Part shown: positions 37,791 to 46,143 of the stretch, one piece after another | Layout of the letters: every line of letters starts with the position of its first letter | Position numbering within the stretch: position 1 is the stretch's first letter | Source: Sphingopyxis sp. | GTDB taxonomy: Bacteria; Pseudomonadota; Alphaproteobacteria; Sphingomonadales; Sphingomonadaceae | Length of the DNA stretch: 64,000 nucleotides | Direction: 5' to 3' | Assembly: GCF_016793825.1 (NCBI RefSeq) | Contig: NZ_JAEULM010000033.1 | Location: 1-64,000 of the forward strand | Position numbers and translations under genes: made by a program | Notes under the pieces: generated by a model | What the model saw: the letters and a program-made list of their open reading frames with translations, nothing else | Databases searched by the model: none | Told to the model about the DNA's origin: nothing

Positions 37791-37916
37791 TCCTCCCTGT
37801 GGCGAAGCCATCGGGAGATGGCGGCGCGAAGCGCTGACGGAGGGGCCATGTCGCTGGCCCCTCCACCACGCGCTACACGCGCGGACTCCCTCCCCACCGC
37901 AGCGCGGCAGGGAGGA
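37791..37916. repeat. dispersed palindromic element, family C copy 2
   Basis: About 126 bp bounded by inverted ends TCCTCCCTG and CAGGGAGGA, with internal GGGAGATGGCG, CCCCTCCACCACGCG and CCCTCCCCACCGC blocks. It fills the nusB-thiL gap almost completely. Confidence 0.75.
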
Positions 37917-37921
37917 ATTTT

Positions 37922-38371
37922 CTATTTTGCCCGTACATTCTTGCCGATCGCGTCGAGCAGGCCATTCGCGAAACCCGCTTCGCGCGCATCGAAGAACGCC
38001 TTCGCGACATCGACATATTCGCTGACCACCGCCCCCACGGGCACGTCGCCGCGCGCGATCAATTCATAGGTACCGGCGCGCAGGATCGCCTTCATCGTGC
38101 GGTCGAGCCGTTCCATGGTCCAACCGCTCGCGAGCCGCGCGGTAATGGCGGCATCGACATCGGAAAGCCGCGCCAGCGCGCCCTTCACGATATCGTCAAA
38201 GAAAGGCAGGTCGGCCTCGGCATATTCGGCATCCTCGATGATCGCGCCGATACGATGCTGGTGGAATTCATGGATCAGCTGGGCAACCGGCGTCGCTTCC
38301 ATTTCATGCTGATAAAGCGCCTGCACCGCGGCAAGGCGGGCGGCGGAGCGGGATTGGGCGCGTTTGTTCAT
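37922..38371 (-). CDS. nusB: transcription antitermination factor NusB
   Basis: Binds boxA with S10 (NusE) to allow rRNA antitermination. 149 aa, all-helical: RSAARLAAVQALYQHEM at the N-terminus, WTMERLDRTMKAILRAGTYEL and VVSEYVDVAKAFFD at the C-terminal half, each typical. Full length; between hisD and thiL. Confidence 0.95.
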   Translation of the reverse strand: MNKRAQSRSAARLAAVQALYQHEMEATPVAQLIHEFHQHRIGAIIEDAEYAEADLPFFDDIVKGALARLSDVDAAITARLASGWTMERLDRTMKAILRAGTYELIARGDVPVGAVVSEYVDVAKAFFDAREAGFANGLLDAIGKNVRAK

Positions 38372-38407
38372 GGCGGTTGCCTTATCTTAAATCGTCATCT
38401 GCTCAAA

Positions 38408-38487
38408 TCGTCATCCCGGCGAAGGCCGGGATCCCACCTTTGCGTCAAGAGCCACCGGAGAGATCCCGGCCTTCGCCGGGATGACGA
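38408..38487. repeat. dispersed palindrome, family A, full copy
   Basis: Perfect 26-base inverted arms (38408-38433 and 38462-38487) with 28 bases between. Each arm is itself a hairpin (CATCCCGGC GAA GGCCGGGAT type). Lies between hisD and nusB. Confidence 0.9.
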
Positions 38488-38504
38488 ATGGGAGGGTTCG
38501 AAGG

Positions 38505-39800
38505 TTAGTGTTTCAATCTGTTCTGGACGCTGAGCGCATGAGCGGGAAGCCCCTCTGCTCCGGCGAGCGCGACGGCCGCCGGACCGATGGCGGCAAGGCT
38601 TGCTTCGTCGAGCGCAAGGAAGCTGGTGCGTTTCATGAAATCGGTGACCGACAGCCCGCTCGAAAAGCGCGCGCGGCGTCCTGTCGGCAGGACGTGGTTG
38701 GGACCCGCGACATAATCGCCGATCGCCTCGGGCGTTTGCCGGCCCAGGAAGACCGAACCTGCATGACGTACCTTGGCGAAAAGCGCGTCCGCATCCGCGG
38801 GATCGACCGCAAGCTCCAGATGTTCGGGCGCGAGGCGATCGCACAGCGGGATGGCGTCGGCGAGGTTGCCGACCACGATCACCGCGCCATTGTCGGCCCA
38901 GCTTTCCTGCATCGTGGGCGCGGTCGACAGCGTCGGGATGACCTGCGCCACCGCCACCGAGACTGCGTCGGCGAAATCGCCGTCATCGGTGAACAGGATC
39001 GACTGGCTCGTCGGGTCATGCTCGGCCTGGCTCAAAAGGTCGGCGGCGACGACATGCGGTTCGTTCCGGTTGTCGGCGACCACGACGATTTCGCTCGGTC
39101 CTGCGACCATGTCGATGCCGACGACGCCATAAAGCTGGCGCTTCGCCTCGGCGACCCAGGCATTGCCGGGCCCGGTCACGACATCGACGGGCGCGATCCG
39201 GCCCGTGCCATGGGCCAGCGCCGCGATCGCCTGCGCGCCGCCGACGCGCCATATCTCGTCGACCCCGCCGATATGCGCGGCGGCCATCACCACCGGATTG
39301 ACCTCTCCGCCCGGCGTCGGCGTCATCATCACGATCCGTCCGACCCCCGCGACCTTCGCGGGAAGGATGTTCATCAGCACCGACGACGGATAGGCGGCCC
39401 GACCGCCGGGGACATAGACCCCGGCCGCATCGACCGCATTCCACCGCGCACCCAGCCGCGCGCCTGTTCCGTCGCGATAATCGCGATCCTCGGGAATCTG
39501 GGCGGCGTGATAGGCGCGAATGCGGTCCGCCGCGAGGTCCAGCGCATCGCGCAGATCGGGGGCAAGCGCCGCATAAGCCGCGGCGCATTCCGCCTTTGAA
39601 ATGCTCCAGCCACTGGTATCGAGATCGAAGCGGTCGAACTTTGCGGTATAGTCGGCCAGCGCCGCGTCGCCGTCGATCTTTACTCGCGCAATGATCGCGG
39701 CGACATCAGCCGACACGTCGGACGCGCTTTCGCGCCGGTCATTGACCAGCGCGTCGAACTCGGCCGCAAAGCCGGGTTCGGAGGTGTCAAGCCGCCGCAT
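38505..39800 (-). CDS. hisD: histidinol dehydrogenase
   Basis: Oxidises L-histidinol to histidine in two NAD+-dependent steps; Zn enzyme. 431 aa, full length: [38 protein letters not shown] (split), [28 protein letters not shown], and EHLELAVD with the zinc and catalytic His/Glu. Its start overlaps the end of hisG by 14 bases, implying coupled translation. Confidence 0.97.
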   Translation of the reverse strand: MRRLDTSEPGFAAEFDALVNDRRESASDVSADVAAIIARVKIDGDAALADYTAKFDRFDLDTSGWSISKAECAAAYAALAPDLRDALDLAADRIRAYHAAQIPEDRDYRDGTGARLGARWNAVDAAGVYVPGGRAAYPSSVLMNILPAKVAGVGRIVMMTPTPGGEVNPVVMAAAHIGGVDEIWRVGGAQAIAALAHGTGRIAPVDVVTGPGNAWVAEAKRQLYGVVGIDMVAGPSEIVVVADNRNEPHVVAADLLSQAEHDPTSQSILFTDDGDFADAVSVAVAQVIPTLSTAPTMQESWADNGAVIVVGNLADAIPLCDRLAPEHLELAVDPADADALFAKVRHAGSVFLGRQTPEAIGDYVAGPNHVLPTGRRARFSSGLSVTDFMKRTSFLALDEASLAAIGPAAVALAGAEGLPAHALSVQNRLKH

Positions 39801-40443
39801 CGCCCACCGCCTGCCGAAAGCGCTCGACCAGTGCCGGAACTTCGGCCGAGCGCAGTTTGAAGGCGGCGCGGTTGACGATAAGCCGCGCCGACACGTCGCT
39901 GATCAGCGTTTGCTCGGCGAGCGCATTTTCGACGAGCGTGCGGCCCGTCGAGACAAGGTCGACGATGTGCGACGCAAGGCCAAGCTTCGGCGCAATCTCC
40001 ATCGCGCCGTTGAGCTTGATGCATTCGGCCTGGATTCCCTGCGCGGCGAACCAGCGATGCGTGGTGGCCGGATATTTGGTCGCGACGCGGATATGGCTGT
40101 CGGTCAGCCCCGGCGGAGCGCTGCCTGCCGGCCCCGCGAGCGACAGCCGGCAATGCCCGATGCCGAGGTCGACCGGCGAATAAAGCTCGCTGTAATCGAA
40201 TTCGTCGACGACGTCGGATCCGACGATACCAAGCTGCGCCGCGCCGTGCGCGACAAAGGTCGCAACGTCGAACGCACGCACCCGGATCAGCGAGATATGC
40301 GGCTGGTTCGTCGCGAAAACGAGCGCACGGCTGCTCTTGTCGAAAAAGTCCGCCGCCGGCTCGATCCCGACGCGCGCAAGCAACGGCAGCGCTTCGTCGA
40401 GAATGCGTCCCTTGGGGATGGCAAAGATGATCGGTTCGGGCAT
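39787..40443 (-). CDS. hisG: ATP phosphoribosyltransferase, short form
   Basis: First step of histidine synthesis: ATP + PRPP. About 218 aa, lacking the C-terminal regulatory domain, so it belongs to the HisG_S class that needs HisZ as partner; hisZ is not in this window. Motifs: [14 protein letters not shown] at the start, [13 protein letters not shown], and the PRPP loop [13 protein letters not shown]. The ATG at 40443 gives a family-typical N-terminus; an ATG at 40482 would overlap the divergent gene. Confidence 0.95.
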   Translation of the reverse strand: MPEPIIFAIPKGRILDEALPLLARVGIEPAADFFDKSSRALVFATNQPHISLIRVRAFDVATFVAHGAAQLGIVGSDVVDEFDYSELYSPVDLGIGHCRLSLAGPAGSAPPGLTDSHIRVATKYPATTHRWFAAQGIQAECIKLNGAMEIAPKLGLASHIVDLVSTGRTLVENALAEQTLISDVSARLIVNRAAFKLRSAEVPALVERFRQAVGDAAA

Positions 40444-40481
40444 AAGCACGGCGCCTTTAAGCGGCGACGGGAGAAAGGGCA

Positions 40482-41561
40482 ATGAGCGAGCGTTACGAGT
40501 TCGTCGACATCAACGCGACCGGAGCCCGGGCCGTCCGCACCGCCTTCGTCAATCAGGTCGCCTATTGTCGTGCCAGCGACGCACCCGTCACCGCGCGTAT
40601 CGTCGCCGCTCTTGCCGCGCTGCTCGACAAGCCCGCGACGGGCTTCGCCCGGCGCATTGCCGACTGGCGGGGGGCGCCCCTCGCCGACGCCCTGCCGCTC
40701 CGTGCCGCGGGCGCATTGCACGCGCTGCACCTCGCGGGCACGGCGCGCGAACTCGCGCCGATCTATGCCGACGCAGAGGATATCAACGACGCGGCCATCG
40801 TCGCCGGCGTCGTGGCGCGCCACGAAGCGGCGCTGCTCCCATGGCTGGACGGGCCGCCGCAGACCAACGAGGCCGGACGCTCGTCGAACTTCATCGCGGC
40901 GATGCTGTGGCTTGCCGAGCAAGGCCTGCCGCCGCATTTCAACTGTCTCGAAATCGGGTCCAGCGCCGGCATCAACCTGATGATCGACCGCTACCATTAC
41001 GATCTTGGTGGCGTGCAGGTCGGTCCGCAGCCGGGCGTGATGGCTTTCACGCCCGAATGGCGCGGCACGCATCCGCCGCAGCAACCGATCGAGATCGTCG
41101 GCCTCAAGGGCTGCGACGTGGCGCCGGTCGATCTGACCGATCCCGCGCAGGCGCTGCGCTTGAAAGCCTTTATCTGGCCCGAACATGCGGTGCGTTTCGC
41201 GCGCATGGAGGCGGCAGTCGCCGCCGCGCGGCAGAAGAGACCCGATATCGTCCGCGCCACCGCCCCCGATTTCATCGAGGCCGAACTCAGGAAGCCGCAG
41301 ACAAAGGGCACGACGCGCGTGCTGATGCATTCGATCGTCTGGCAATATGTTCCCGAGGACCAGCAACTGCGTGTCACCACCGCGATGGAGGAAGCCGGCG
41401 CCGAAGCCACGCCGGACCGCCCGCTGGCGTGGATCGCGCTCGAGGCGAACCGCACGGTGCATCATCACGAACTGGTCGTGCGTTACTGGCCCGGCGGCGA
41501 AGCCTCGAAGATGCTCGGCCGCGCACATCCGCACGGGGCGTGGGTCGAATGGATGGGATAA
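40482..41561 (+). CDS. DUF2332 family protein
   Basis: 359 aa. The pattern [31 protein letters not shown], and a C-terminal [23 protein letters not shown] (split) identifies DUF2332. The [10 protein letters not shown] glycine-rich loop resembles a SAM-binding methyltransferase motif I, so a methyltransferase-like fold is likely, but no substrate is known. Cytoplasmic. AAAGGGC precedes the ATG. Divergent from hisG with 38 bases between starts. Confidence 0.8.
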   Translation: MSERYEFVDINATGARAVRTAFVNQVAYCRASDAPVTARIVAALAALLDKPATGFARRIADWRGAPLADALPLRAAGALHALHLAGTARELAPIYADAEDINDAAIVAGVVARHEAALLPWLDGPPQTNEAGRSSNFIAAMLWLAEQGLPPHFNCLEIGSSAGINLMIDRYHYDLGGVQVGPQPGVMAFTPEWRGTHPPQQPIEIVGLKGCDVAPVDLTDPAQALRLKAFIWPEHAVRFARMEAAVAAARQKRPDIVRATAPDFIEAELRKPQTKGTTRVLMHSIVWQYVPEDQQLRVTTAMEEAGAEATPDRPLAWIALEANRTVHHHELVVRYWPGGEASKMLGRAHPHGAWVEWMG

Positions 41562-41598
41562 GGTTTACGGCGTCCGGAACGCCGGAGACGACAAGACC

Positions 41599-42060
41599 CT
41601 AGCTCGCTGACATGGCCGGATCGCCGTCGGGCAGCAACGTCCGACATCCGTCGAAAATCGCATCCAGCCGCTCGCGAATTTCCTGCCACAGCAACTGCTC
41701 GTCACCGGCATCCGCAGGTACCGTCGCGACGATCACGTCGATCGTCGCGTCGACCAGTCCCTGATACCAGCCCAGCGACACATCCAGCGTGAAATGATGA
41801 TGCGGCACCGAGCTTTCGAGCAGAATCTCGATCTCGGCGCGCCGGTCGAGGCAATGCATCAGGCAATAGAGGCAGTTTTCGACCATCTCGCCTTCCAGCG
41901 CCGCGGTCTTGCCCAATCCGTGATGTTCGAAGCTCGCCGCAGCATCGGGATAGCGCGCATAGTATCGCGCCATCGCATGCGGCGTGACATCGCCCAGCGC
42001 CTCGGCCGCGCGCATCAGGCTGTTGTCAAGCAGCGCAAGCTTTTCCGCCGGGTCCATCAT
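41599..42060 (-). CDS. globin-like protein of unknown function
   Basis: 153 aa, all-helical and soluble. The layout recalls a single-domain globin: an N-terminal helix pair running to YARYPDAAASFEHHG (globin-like C/D corner with Pro and Phe), and HHFTLDVSLGWYQGLVDATIDVI, similar to the G-helix pattern H-x3-x-V-x4-Y-x2-L. A candidate proximal His is not secure. Start ATG 42060 has GGGAG five bases upstream. Downstream of the RcdA-like gene with a palindrome in the 60-base gap. Globin membership is inference. Confidence 0.55.
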   Translation of the reverse strand: MMDPAEKLALLDNSLMRAAEALGDVTPHAMARYYARYPDAAASFEHHGLGKTAALEGEMVENCLYCLMHCLDRRAEIEILLESSVPHHHFTLDVSLGWYQGLVDATIDVIVATVPADAGDEQLLWQEIRERLDAIFDGCRTLLPDGDPAMSAS

Positions 42061-42075
42061 CGCGTCTCCCTTCAC

Positions 42076-42102
42076 GAAAGAAGTATTTCATATACTCCTT
42101 TC
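42076..42102. promoter_or_regulatory. imperfect palindrome upstream of the globin-like gene, candidate operator
   Basis: GAAAGAAGTAT facing ATACTCCTTTC (left arm 42076-42086, right arm to 42102), one mismatch, about 5 bases between. It sits 16 bases before the start codon of the globin-like gene, a fitting place for a repressor. AT-rich relative to the surroundings. Confidence 0.4.
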
Positions 42103-42120
42103 AGGGCAAGCGAAATTGCA

Positions 42121-42606
42121 TCAGAGGCGCGCCGACAGTTCCGCCAGCATCGCCTGCACCGGGGTCGCGGCCTCGGGGGCGTCCCAGCCGGCCTCGATCG
42201 TGGCGATCCGGTCGAAAAGCCGCTCGCTTGCCGCGACGATGCGGCGCAGCGGCACCTCGAATCGCGCGCAGATATCCCAGTCGACCACAACCGGCTCGCC
42301 GATGCGGGCCGCGCTGTCGTTCGGACCGGCATGGGGATCCCCCGCGATCATCGCGCGGCGATGGAGCAGCCACGCGATGATGTGCATCAGCCGTGTCGTC
42401 GTCTTCAGTGATTCGCAGGCCAGGCTGACCTGCAACAGCGCGTCGCGGCGCGCACCGCCCGCGCCCACCAGGCCGAGATCGCGTTGCGCGGCAAAGGCGG
42501 CATGCGCTTCATCGGCGAGCAGCATCGCCTCGACATAGAGATTTTCGACCTGCGCCCGCTGTATGGGAAGCCGCATCGCATCGCTGGCTGTTCGACCCGT
42601 GACCAT
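42121..42606 (-). CDS. DUF1465 family protein, RcdA-like
   Basis: 161 aa helical protein with the DUF1465 signature: VENLYVEAMLLADEAHAAF, ACESLKTTTRLMHIIAWLLHRRA (split by short links). Caulobacter RcdA, a ClpXP adaptor helping degrade the cell-cycle regulator CtrA, belongs to this family, so a role in cell-cycle proteolysis is inferred. The start at 42606 (ATG) gives normal length; 42642 is also in frame. Same strand as the globin-like gene downstream. Confidence 0.8.
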   Translation of the reverse strand: MVTGRTASDAMRLPIQRAQVENLYVEAMLLADEAHAAFAAQRDLGLVGAGGARRDALLQVSLACESLKTTTRLMHIIAWLLHRRAMIAGDPHAGPNDSAARIGEPVVVDWDICARFEVPLRRIVAASERLFDRIATIEAGWDAPEAATPVQAMLAELSARL

Positions 42607-42722
42607 GTCCGGGAGATGGCATGCCGCGGGCCCGAACCGCAACGACGGTAACCATGAAATAAGATGGCTCCGGCGTCCCGTTTTGATTCAGTCCGGCCCT
42701 TGCGGCCCCGCGACGCCGCCAC

Positions 42723-42920
42723 TCAGGCGATGATGTCGGGGATCATCTGGTCTTCGCACCAGGCGATCTCGTCGCGCAGGCGAAGCTTGCGCCTTTTCAT
42801 CCGGGCAAGCTGCAACTGATCGGGGATCGCCGTTTCACCGAGGGCGATGATCGCCGCATCGAGATCGCGATGCTCAAGGCGGAGCAGTTCGAGGCGCTGG
42901 GTGATTTCTTCGGCGGTCAC
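42723..42920 (-). CDS. DUF465 family coiled-coil protein
   Basis: 65 aa, starting at GTG 42920 with a textbook AGGAGG six bases upstream. Sequence is one helical hairpin: TQRLELLRLEHRDLDAAI then LQLARMKRRKLRLRDEI, the YdcH/DUF465 pattern. Function unknown. Divergent from a second DUF465 gene 126 bases away. It precedes the RcdA-like gene on the same strand. Confidence 0.8.
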   Translation of the reverse strand: MTAEEITQRLELLRLEHRDLDAAIIALGETAIPDQLQLARMKRRKLRLRDEIAWCEDQMIPDIIA

Positions 42921-43046
42921 ACCCTGCCTCCTGCCACGATCACGGCCCGTCCGCAACGGGCACCGGCTGGCCGAATCGTCACGACATCGGCCCCGATTCA
43001 TGTTTTACTCGGCCTTGCCTACACGAGTCGAAAAGGAGAATGGCTT

Positions 43047-43205
43047 ATGAGCGTTTCGCACCTTTCCGCCCTGAAGTCCCGTCATGCGGACCTCGACGCG
43101 AAAATTGCGAATGAAGAGCGCCGCCCCAGCCCCGATACGGCATTAGTGGCGCAGATGAAAAAGCAGAAATTGCGAATCAAGGAAGAGATGGCCGCGACCG
43201 CCTGA
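43047..43205 (+). CDS. DUF465 family coiled-coil protein (second copy)
   Basis: 52 aa: LSALKSRHADLDAKIANEE and VAQMKKQKLRIKEEMAA, the short DUF465 helical hairpin. AAAAGGAG lies eight to nine bases before the ATG. Paralogue of the gene at 42723-42920, arranged head to head. Very small but compositionally and structurally clear. Confidence 0.85.
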   Translation: MSVSHLSALKSRHADLDAKIANEERRPSPDTALVAQMKKQKLRIKEEMAATA

Positions 43206-43256
43206 CCGTCGCATGACCGCTACCGCCTTCGCTGTCGCCTCTCCACATGGAGCGCT

Positions 43257-43643
43257 TCAGCGCCGGCGGTAGAGAGGTCCGTTATTCAGTGCCGAGATAT
43301 GCGCCGGCACTTCCATCTTCTGGACAACCTGACGACGCACCGCCTGCGGATCGACCGGATGGTCGAACGCGATGCCGAACTTGCCCTCGCCGACCCAGAC
43401 GACGCGCCCCGGCACAAAGCCGACGTTGCGCAATTCGGCCTCGATGGCGGCCCCCTGCGCGAGGCCGCGCACCTTGGCTTCGGCCAGCATTCCGCCGGCG
43501 GACAGGTTGCGCACGCGCACCGTGACCGGGGTCTGCTGCCCTGGAATCAGGACGTTCGCCTGCATGAACAGGCTGTCCCGGTCGGTGCTGCGCGACAGCG
43601 CCGCCACTTCTTCGTCTGTTGTTGTCGGTACGCGCGATTCCAT
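43257..43643 (-). CDS. PilZ domain protein
   Basis: 128 aa. The beta-barrel has VRVRNLSAGGMLAEA, matching the (D/N)xSxxG part of the cyclic-di-GMP motif, and the strand pattern VGFVPGRVVWVGEGKFGIAFD. The upstream RxxxR half of the motif is not clean (DRDSLFMQ), so c-di-GMP binding is uncertain. Such single-domain proteins modulate motility or polysaccharide synthesis. Confidence 0.85.
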   Translation of the reverse strand: MESRVPTTTDEEVAALSRSTDRDSLFMQANVLIPGQQTPVTVRVRNLSAGGMLAEAKVRGLAQGAAIEAELRNVGFVPGRVVWVGEGKFGIAFDHPVDPQAVRRQVVQKMEVPAHISALNNGPLYRRR

Positions 43644-43747
43644 TGCGACCTGTTCCCCGCGTTGGTGTCTGGCCTGTAAACTAGACCCGAGCCCCTTGCG
43701 GAAACGTAAATGGAACGCCGATTACGCAGATTGTGTAGCGGTACGGA

Positions 43748-44209
43748 TCAATCTTCGCGCGAGATGCGTTCGTTGCGCTCGTGGCGCTCCTGCGCCTCCA
43801 GCGTCATCGTCGCGATCGGACGCGCCTGAAGCCGGGCCAACGAGATCGGCTCACCGCTCACCGCGCAATAGCCATATTCGCCCTCGTCGATGCGACGAAT
43901 CGCTGAGTCGATCTTGGCGATCAGCTTGCGCTGGCGATCGCGCGTGCGCAGTTCGATGGCCCAATCGGTTTCGCTCGACGCGCGGTCGGCCAGGTCGGGC
44001 TCGCGCAGCGGACCGTCCTGCAACTGGGCAAGGGTCGATTCGGATTCGGACAGGATCGATTTTTTCCAGGCGAGCAGCAGCCCACGGAAATAATCCTGCT
44101 GCCGCTCGTTCATAAACTCTTCGTCGTCGCTGGGGACATAGTCCGAATCGAGGTTCGATTTGGCTTCGCGGAGCGCATCGGCGCCAACATCGGCAATCTG
44201 GGTTGGCAT
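43748..44209 (-). CDS. DksA/TraR family regulator without the zinc-binding cysteines
   Basis: 153 aa. Coiled-coil arm plus C-terminal globular part with DEGEYGYCAVSGEPI and RLQARPIATMTLEAQERHE. Where DksA has C-x2-C and C-x2-C, this has Cys115, Ser118, Thr136 and Ala139, so the zinc site is gone, as in zinc-independent DksA paralogues. Expected to bind the RNA-polymerase secondary channel and, with ppGpp, alter rRNA and amino-acid promoters. Start at 44209; the frame extends upstream without support. Confidence 0.9.
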   Translation of the reverse strand: MPTQIADVGADALREAKSNLDSDYVPSDDEEFMNERQQDYFRGLLLAWKKSILSESESTLAQLQDGPLREPDLADRASSETDWAIELRTRDRQRKLIAKIDSAIRRIDEGEYGYCAVSGEPISLARLQARPIATMTLEAQERHERNERISRED

Positions 44210-44635
44210 AAAAGACTCTTTGCGTCCTTTCCTGTCGCCCTGCCGCCCGGAACGAACCGACCAGGGGAATGCGCCGGGCGTATAGCCAGCCGCAAAGACC
44301 GACACAAGCGCCGAAGAAGGCGGCTAGTCGCAAGACCGTGAAGCGAAGCTGAACCGGCCCTTCGGCGGCGGCGATTCTCGGTCTCGCGACGGCCTCGCCG
44401 GGTCGCCCCGCTGACGCGACAAATTAACCAATGGGACCGAATTGAAAGGGTTTTCGTACTGATTTGGGACAGTTACGGCGTTTTTTGTTGATTCCGGCCG
44501 TCTTTTCCCGATCACGGACAGACAAACGCAGTTAACGCGATGGACGCATTCACGAAGCTTTGGCCTTTAGGGATTAGCGGAGGTGCAACAGGTCGCCTTG
44601 TCCCACCTGCAACGGGTAAAAAGAAAGAGAACGAT
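44210..44635. other. divergent intergenic region, dksA-like to Ser/Gly-rich gene
   Basis: 426 bases with no supported gene. The part at 44420-44510 is AT-richer (TTAACCAATGGG, TTGAAAGGGTTTTCG) and likely holds the promoter of the Ser-rich gene; I cannot define a -10/-35 pair with confidence. Confidence 0.5.
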
Positions 44636-45901
44636 ATGTCTGTCCGGATGGCCCTCGCCAAGCTTTGTGCCTGCACCTGCGGGGGCGCACTGATCGGTAG
44701 CGGCGCGATGCAGATCGCCGACGTTCCGGCTGCGGCACAAGTCCGGAAAGCAAAGTCCTGCACGCCCTGCACGACGAAAAAGGTCGTGCGCAAGCGGCAC
44801 GCGGCCAAGAAGCCGGTGAAGCGTATCCGCCGCGTCGTCACGACAAAGCGCGTGATCCGCACCGCAACGCCGCAGACCCAGGTCGTGACCCAGACCATTC
44901 CCCTGCCCCCGATCCCCTATGCACCCTTTCCGCAGCGCGGCTGGGAAGGCGGCGGCGGCGGCGGCGGTGTGACCGTGATCGGCGGCGGCTTCGGTGGCGG
45001 TTTCGGCGGCGGCTTCTTCGGTGGATTCTTCGGCGGCAGCTCGGGCGGCGGTGGCGGCAGCGTCGTCGTGACATCGACGACCACCGGTGGCCTCAGCTCG
45101 ACGACCAGTTCGACCTCGGGCGGTGTATCGACGTCAACCGGTGGCGTTTCGACCTCGACCTCCACCGGCGGCGTATCGACATCGACGGGTGGGGTTTCGA
45201 CCTCCACCGGCGGCGTATCGACGTCGACGGGCGGCGTCAGCACGTCATCGGGCAATGTGTCGACTTCGTCGGGGAACGTCTCGACCTCATCGGGCAACGT
45301 CAGCACGTCGTCGGGCAATGTATCGACCTCGACCGGCGGCATCAGCAGTACCTCGTCGAGCAGCAGCTCGTCGTCGAGTTCCTCGTCCTCTTCTTCCTCC
45401 TCGTCGTCGAGTTCATCCTCGTCGGGCGGCGGCAGTTCGTCGAAGGGCGGAAGCTCGCACGGCAGCTCGGGCTGGGGCAGCTCGTCGAAGGGCGGAAGCT
45501 CAGGCAGCTCCGGCGGCTCGAGCAGCAGCTCCGGTGGATCGAGCAGCAGCTCGGGCGGTTCCGGCAGCTCGTCCTCGTCGTCAAGTTCGTCTTCGTCCTC
45601 CTCCTCCTCTTCGTCGAGCACCAGCAGTTCCAGCGGCGCGACCTCGTCGGGCGCGACCAGCACCAGCAGCAGCTTCGGCGGGTCGAGCAGCAGCAGCTCG
45701 TCGTCCTCTTCTTCGTCGTCGAGCAGCAGCTCGTCGTCTTCGTCCAGCTCGAACGGCAGCAGCAGCCATGGTGGTTCGTCGGGTGATCCGACCCCCGTGC
45801 CGGCGCCGCCGATGATGCTGTTGTTCGGTGCCGCCGCTGCCGCGCTCGTTGCGCGCCGCCGCGCCGCGAACCGCAACGACGACGACGCCAACGCGGCGTA
45901 A
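44636..45901 (+). CDS. exported Ser/Gly-rich low-complexity protein with PEP-CTERM-like tail
   Basis: 421 aa. The N-terminus has a hydrophobic export segment ending in VPAAAQ, then a Lys/Arg/Thr-rich part with Cys pairs (CTPC), a Gly/Phe-rich stretch, about ten [14 protein letters not shown] heptads (45117-45345), and two long poly-Ser blocks. The C-terminus is [22 protein letters not shown], the layout of a PEP-CTERM sorting signal (Pro-rich motif, hydrophobic helix, Arg cluster) with a 12-residue acidic extension. Probably handled by an exosortase-like system and linked to surface polysaccharide; no exosortase gene is here. Serine codons are mixed, so the tract is kept at protein level. Confidence 0.75.
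   Translation: MSVRMALAKLCACTCGGALIGSGAMQIADVPAAAQVRKAKSCTPCTTKKVVRKRHAAKKPVKRIRRVVTTKRVIRTATPQTQVVTQTIPLPPIPYAPFPQRGWEGGGGGGGVTVIGGGFGGGFGGGFFGGFFGGSSGGGGGSVVVTSTTTGGLSSTTSSTSGGVSTSTGGVSTSTSTGGVSTSTGGVSTSTGGVSTSTGGVSTSSGNVSTSSGNVSTSSGNVSTSSGNVSTSTGGISSTSSSSSSSSSSSSSSSSSSSSSSSSGGGSSSKGGSSHGSSGWGSSSKGGSSGSSGGSSSSSGGSSSSSGGSGSSSSSSSSSSSSSSSSSSTSSSSGATSSGATSTSSSFGGSSSSSSSSSSSSSSSSSSSSSSSNGSSSHGGSSGDPTPVPAPPMMLLFGAAAAALVARRRAANRNDDDANAA
45117..45345 (+). repeat. tandem 21-bp repeats encoding VSTSTGG heptads
   Basis: About ten imperfect units coding V-S-T-S-T/S-G-G/N within the Ser/Gly-rich gene. Two sub-types alternate in blocks (STGG, then SSGN, then STGG), suggesting recent duplication. Confidence 0.8.
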
Positions 45902-45921
45902 CCCGATCCACTGGCGGTTGC

Positions 45922-45933
45922 GGGGGGGGGGGG
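45922..45933. repeat. G12 homopolymer tract
   Basis: Twelve consecutive G residues on the plus strand, 20 bases after the stop codon of the Ser-rich gene and before its terminator. By far the longest homopolymer in the window. Confidence 0.85.
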
Positions 45934-45954
45934 CAAAACCCGGACCACCTTACT

Positions 45955-45984
45955 GAGGGTCGCTCTTCGGGGCGGCCCTCTTTT
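45955..45984 (+). terminator. intrinsic terminator after the Ser/Gly-rich gene
   Basis: GAGGG(T)CGC pairs with GCG(G)CCCTC, followed by TTTT on the plus strand. Confidence 0.75.
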
Positions 45985-46143
45985 CATGGGCGCACCGCCT
46001 TTGCCAGGCTGACGATATCGGCGACATCTCGCCAGCGTGGTCCGCAAAACGGCCGCGCCCGCCAAATCCTCGGCATCGCGCGAGGCAAGAAGGGGCACAC
46101 GACAGGCTTGCACCTTCTCGGCCGCGCCGTCATAGCGCGGCGC

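Noticed and set aside
45117..45345. CRISPR-like repeat array
   Set aside because: Units are coding heptads in frame without unique spacers.
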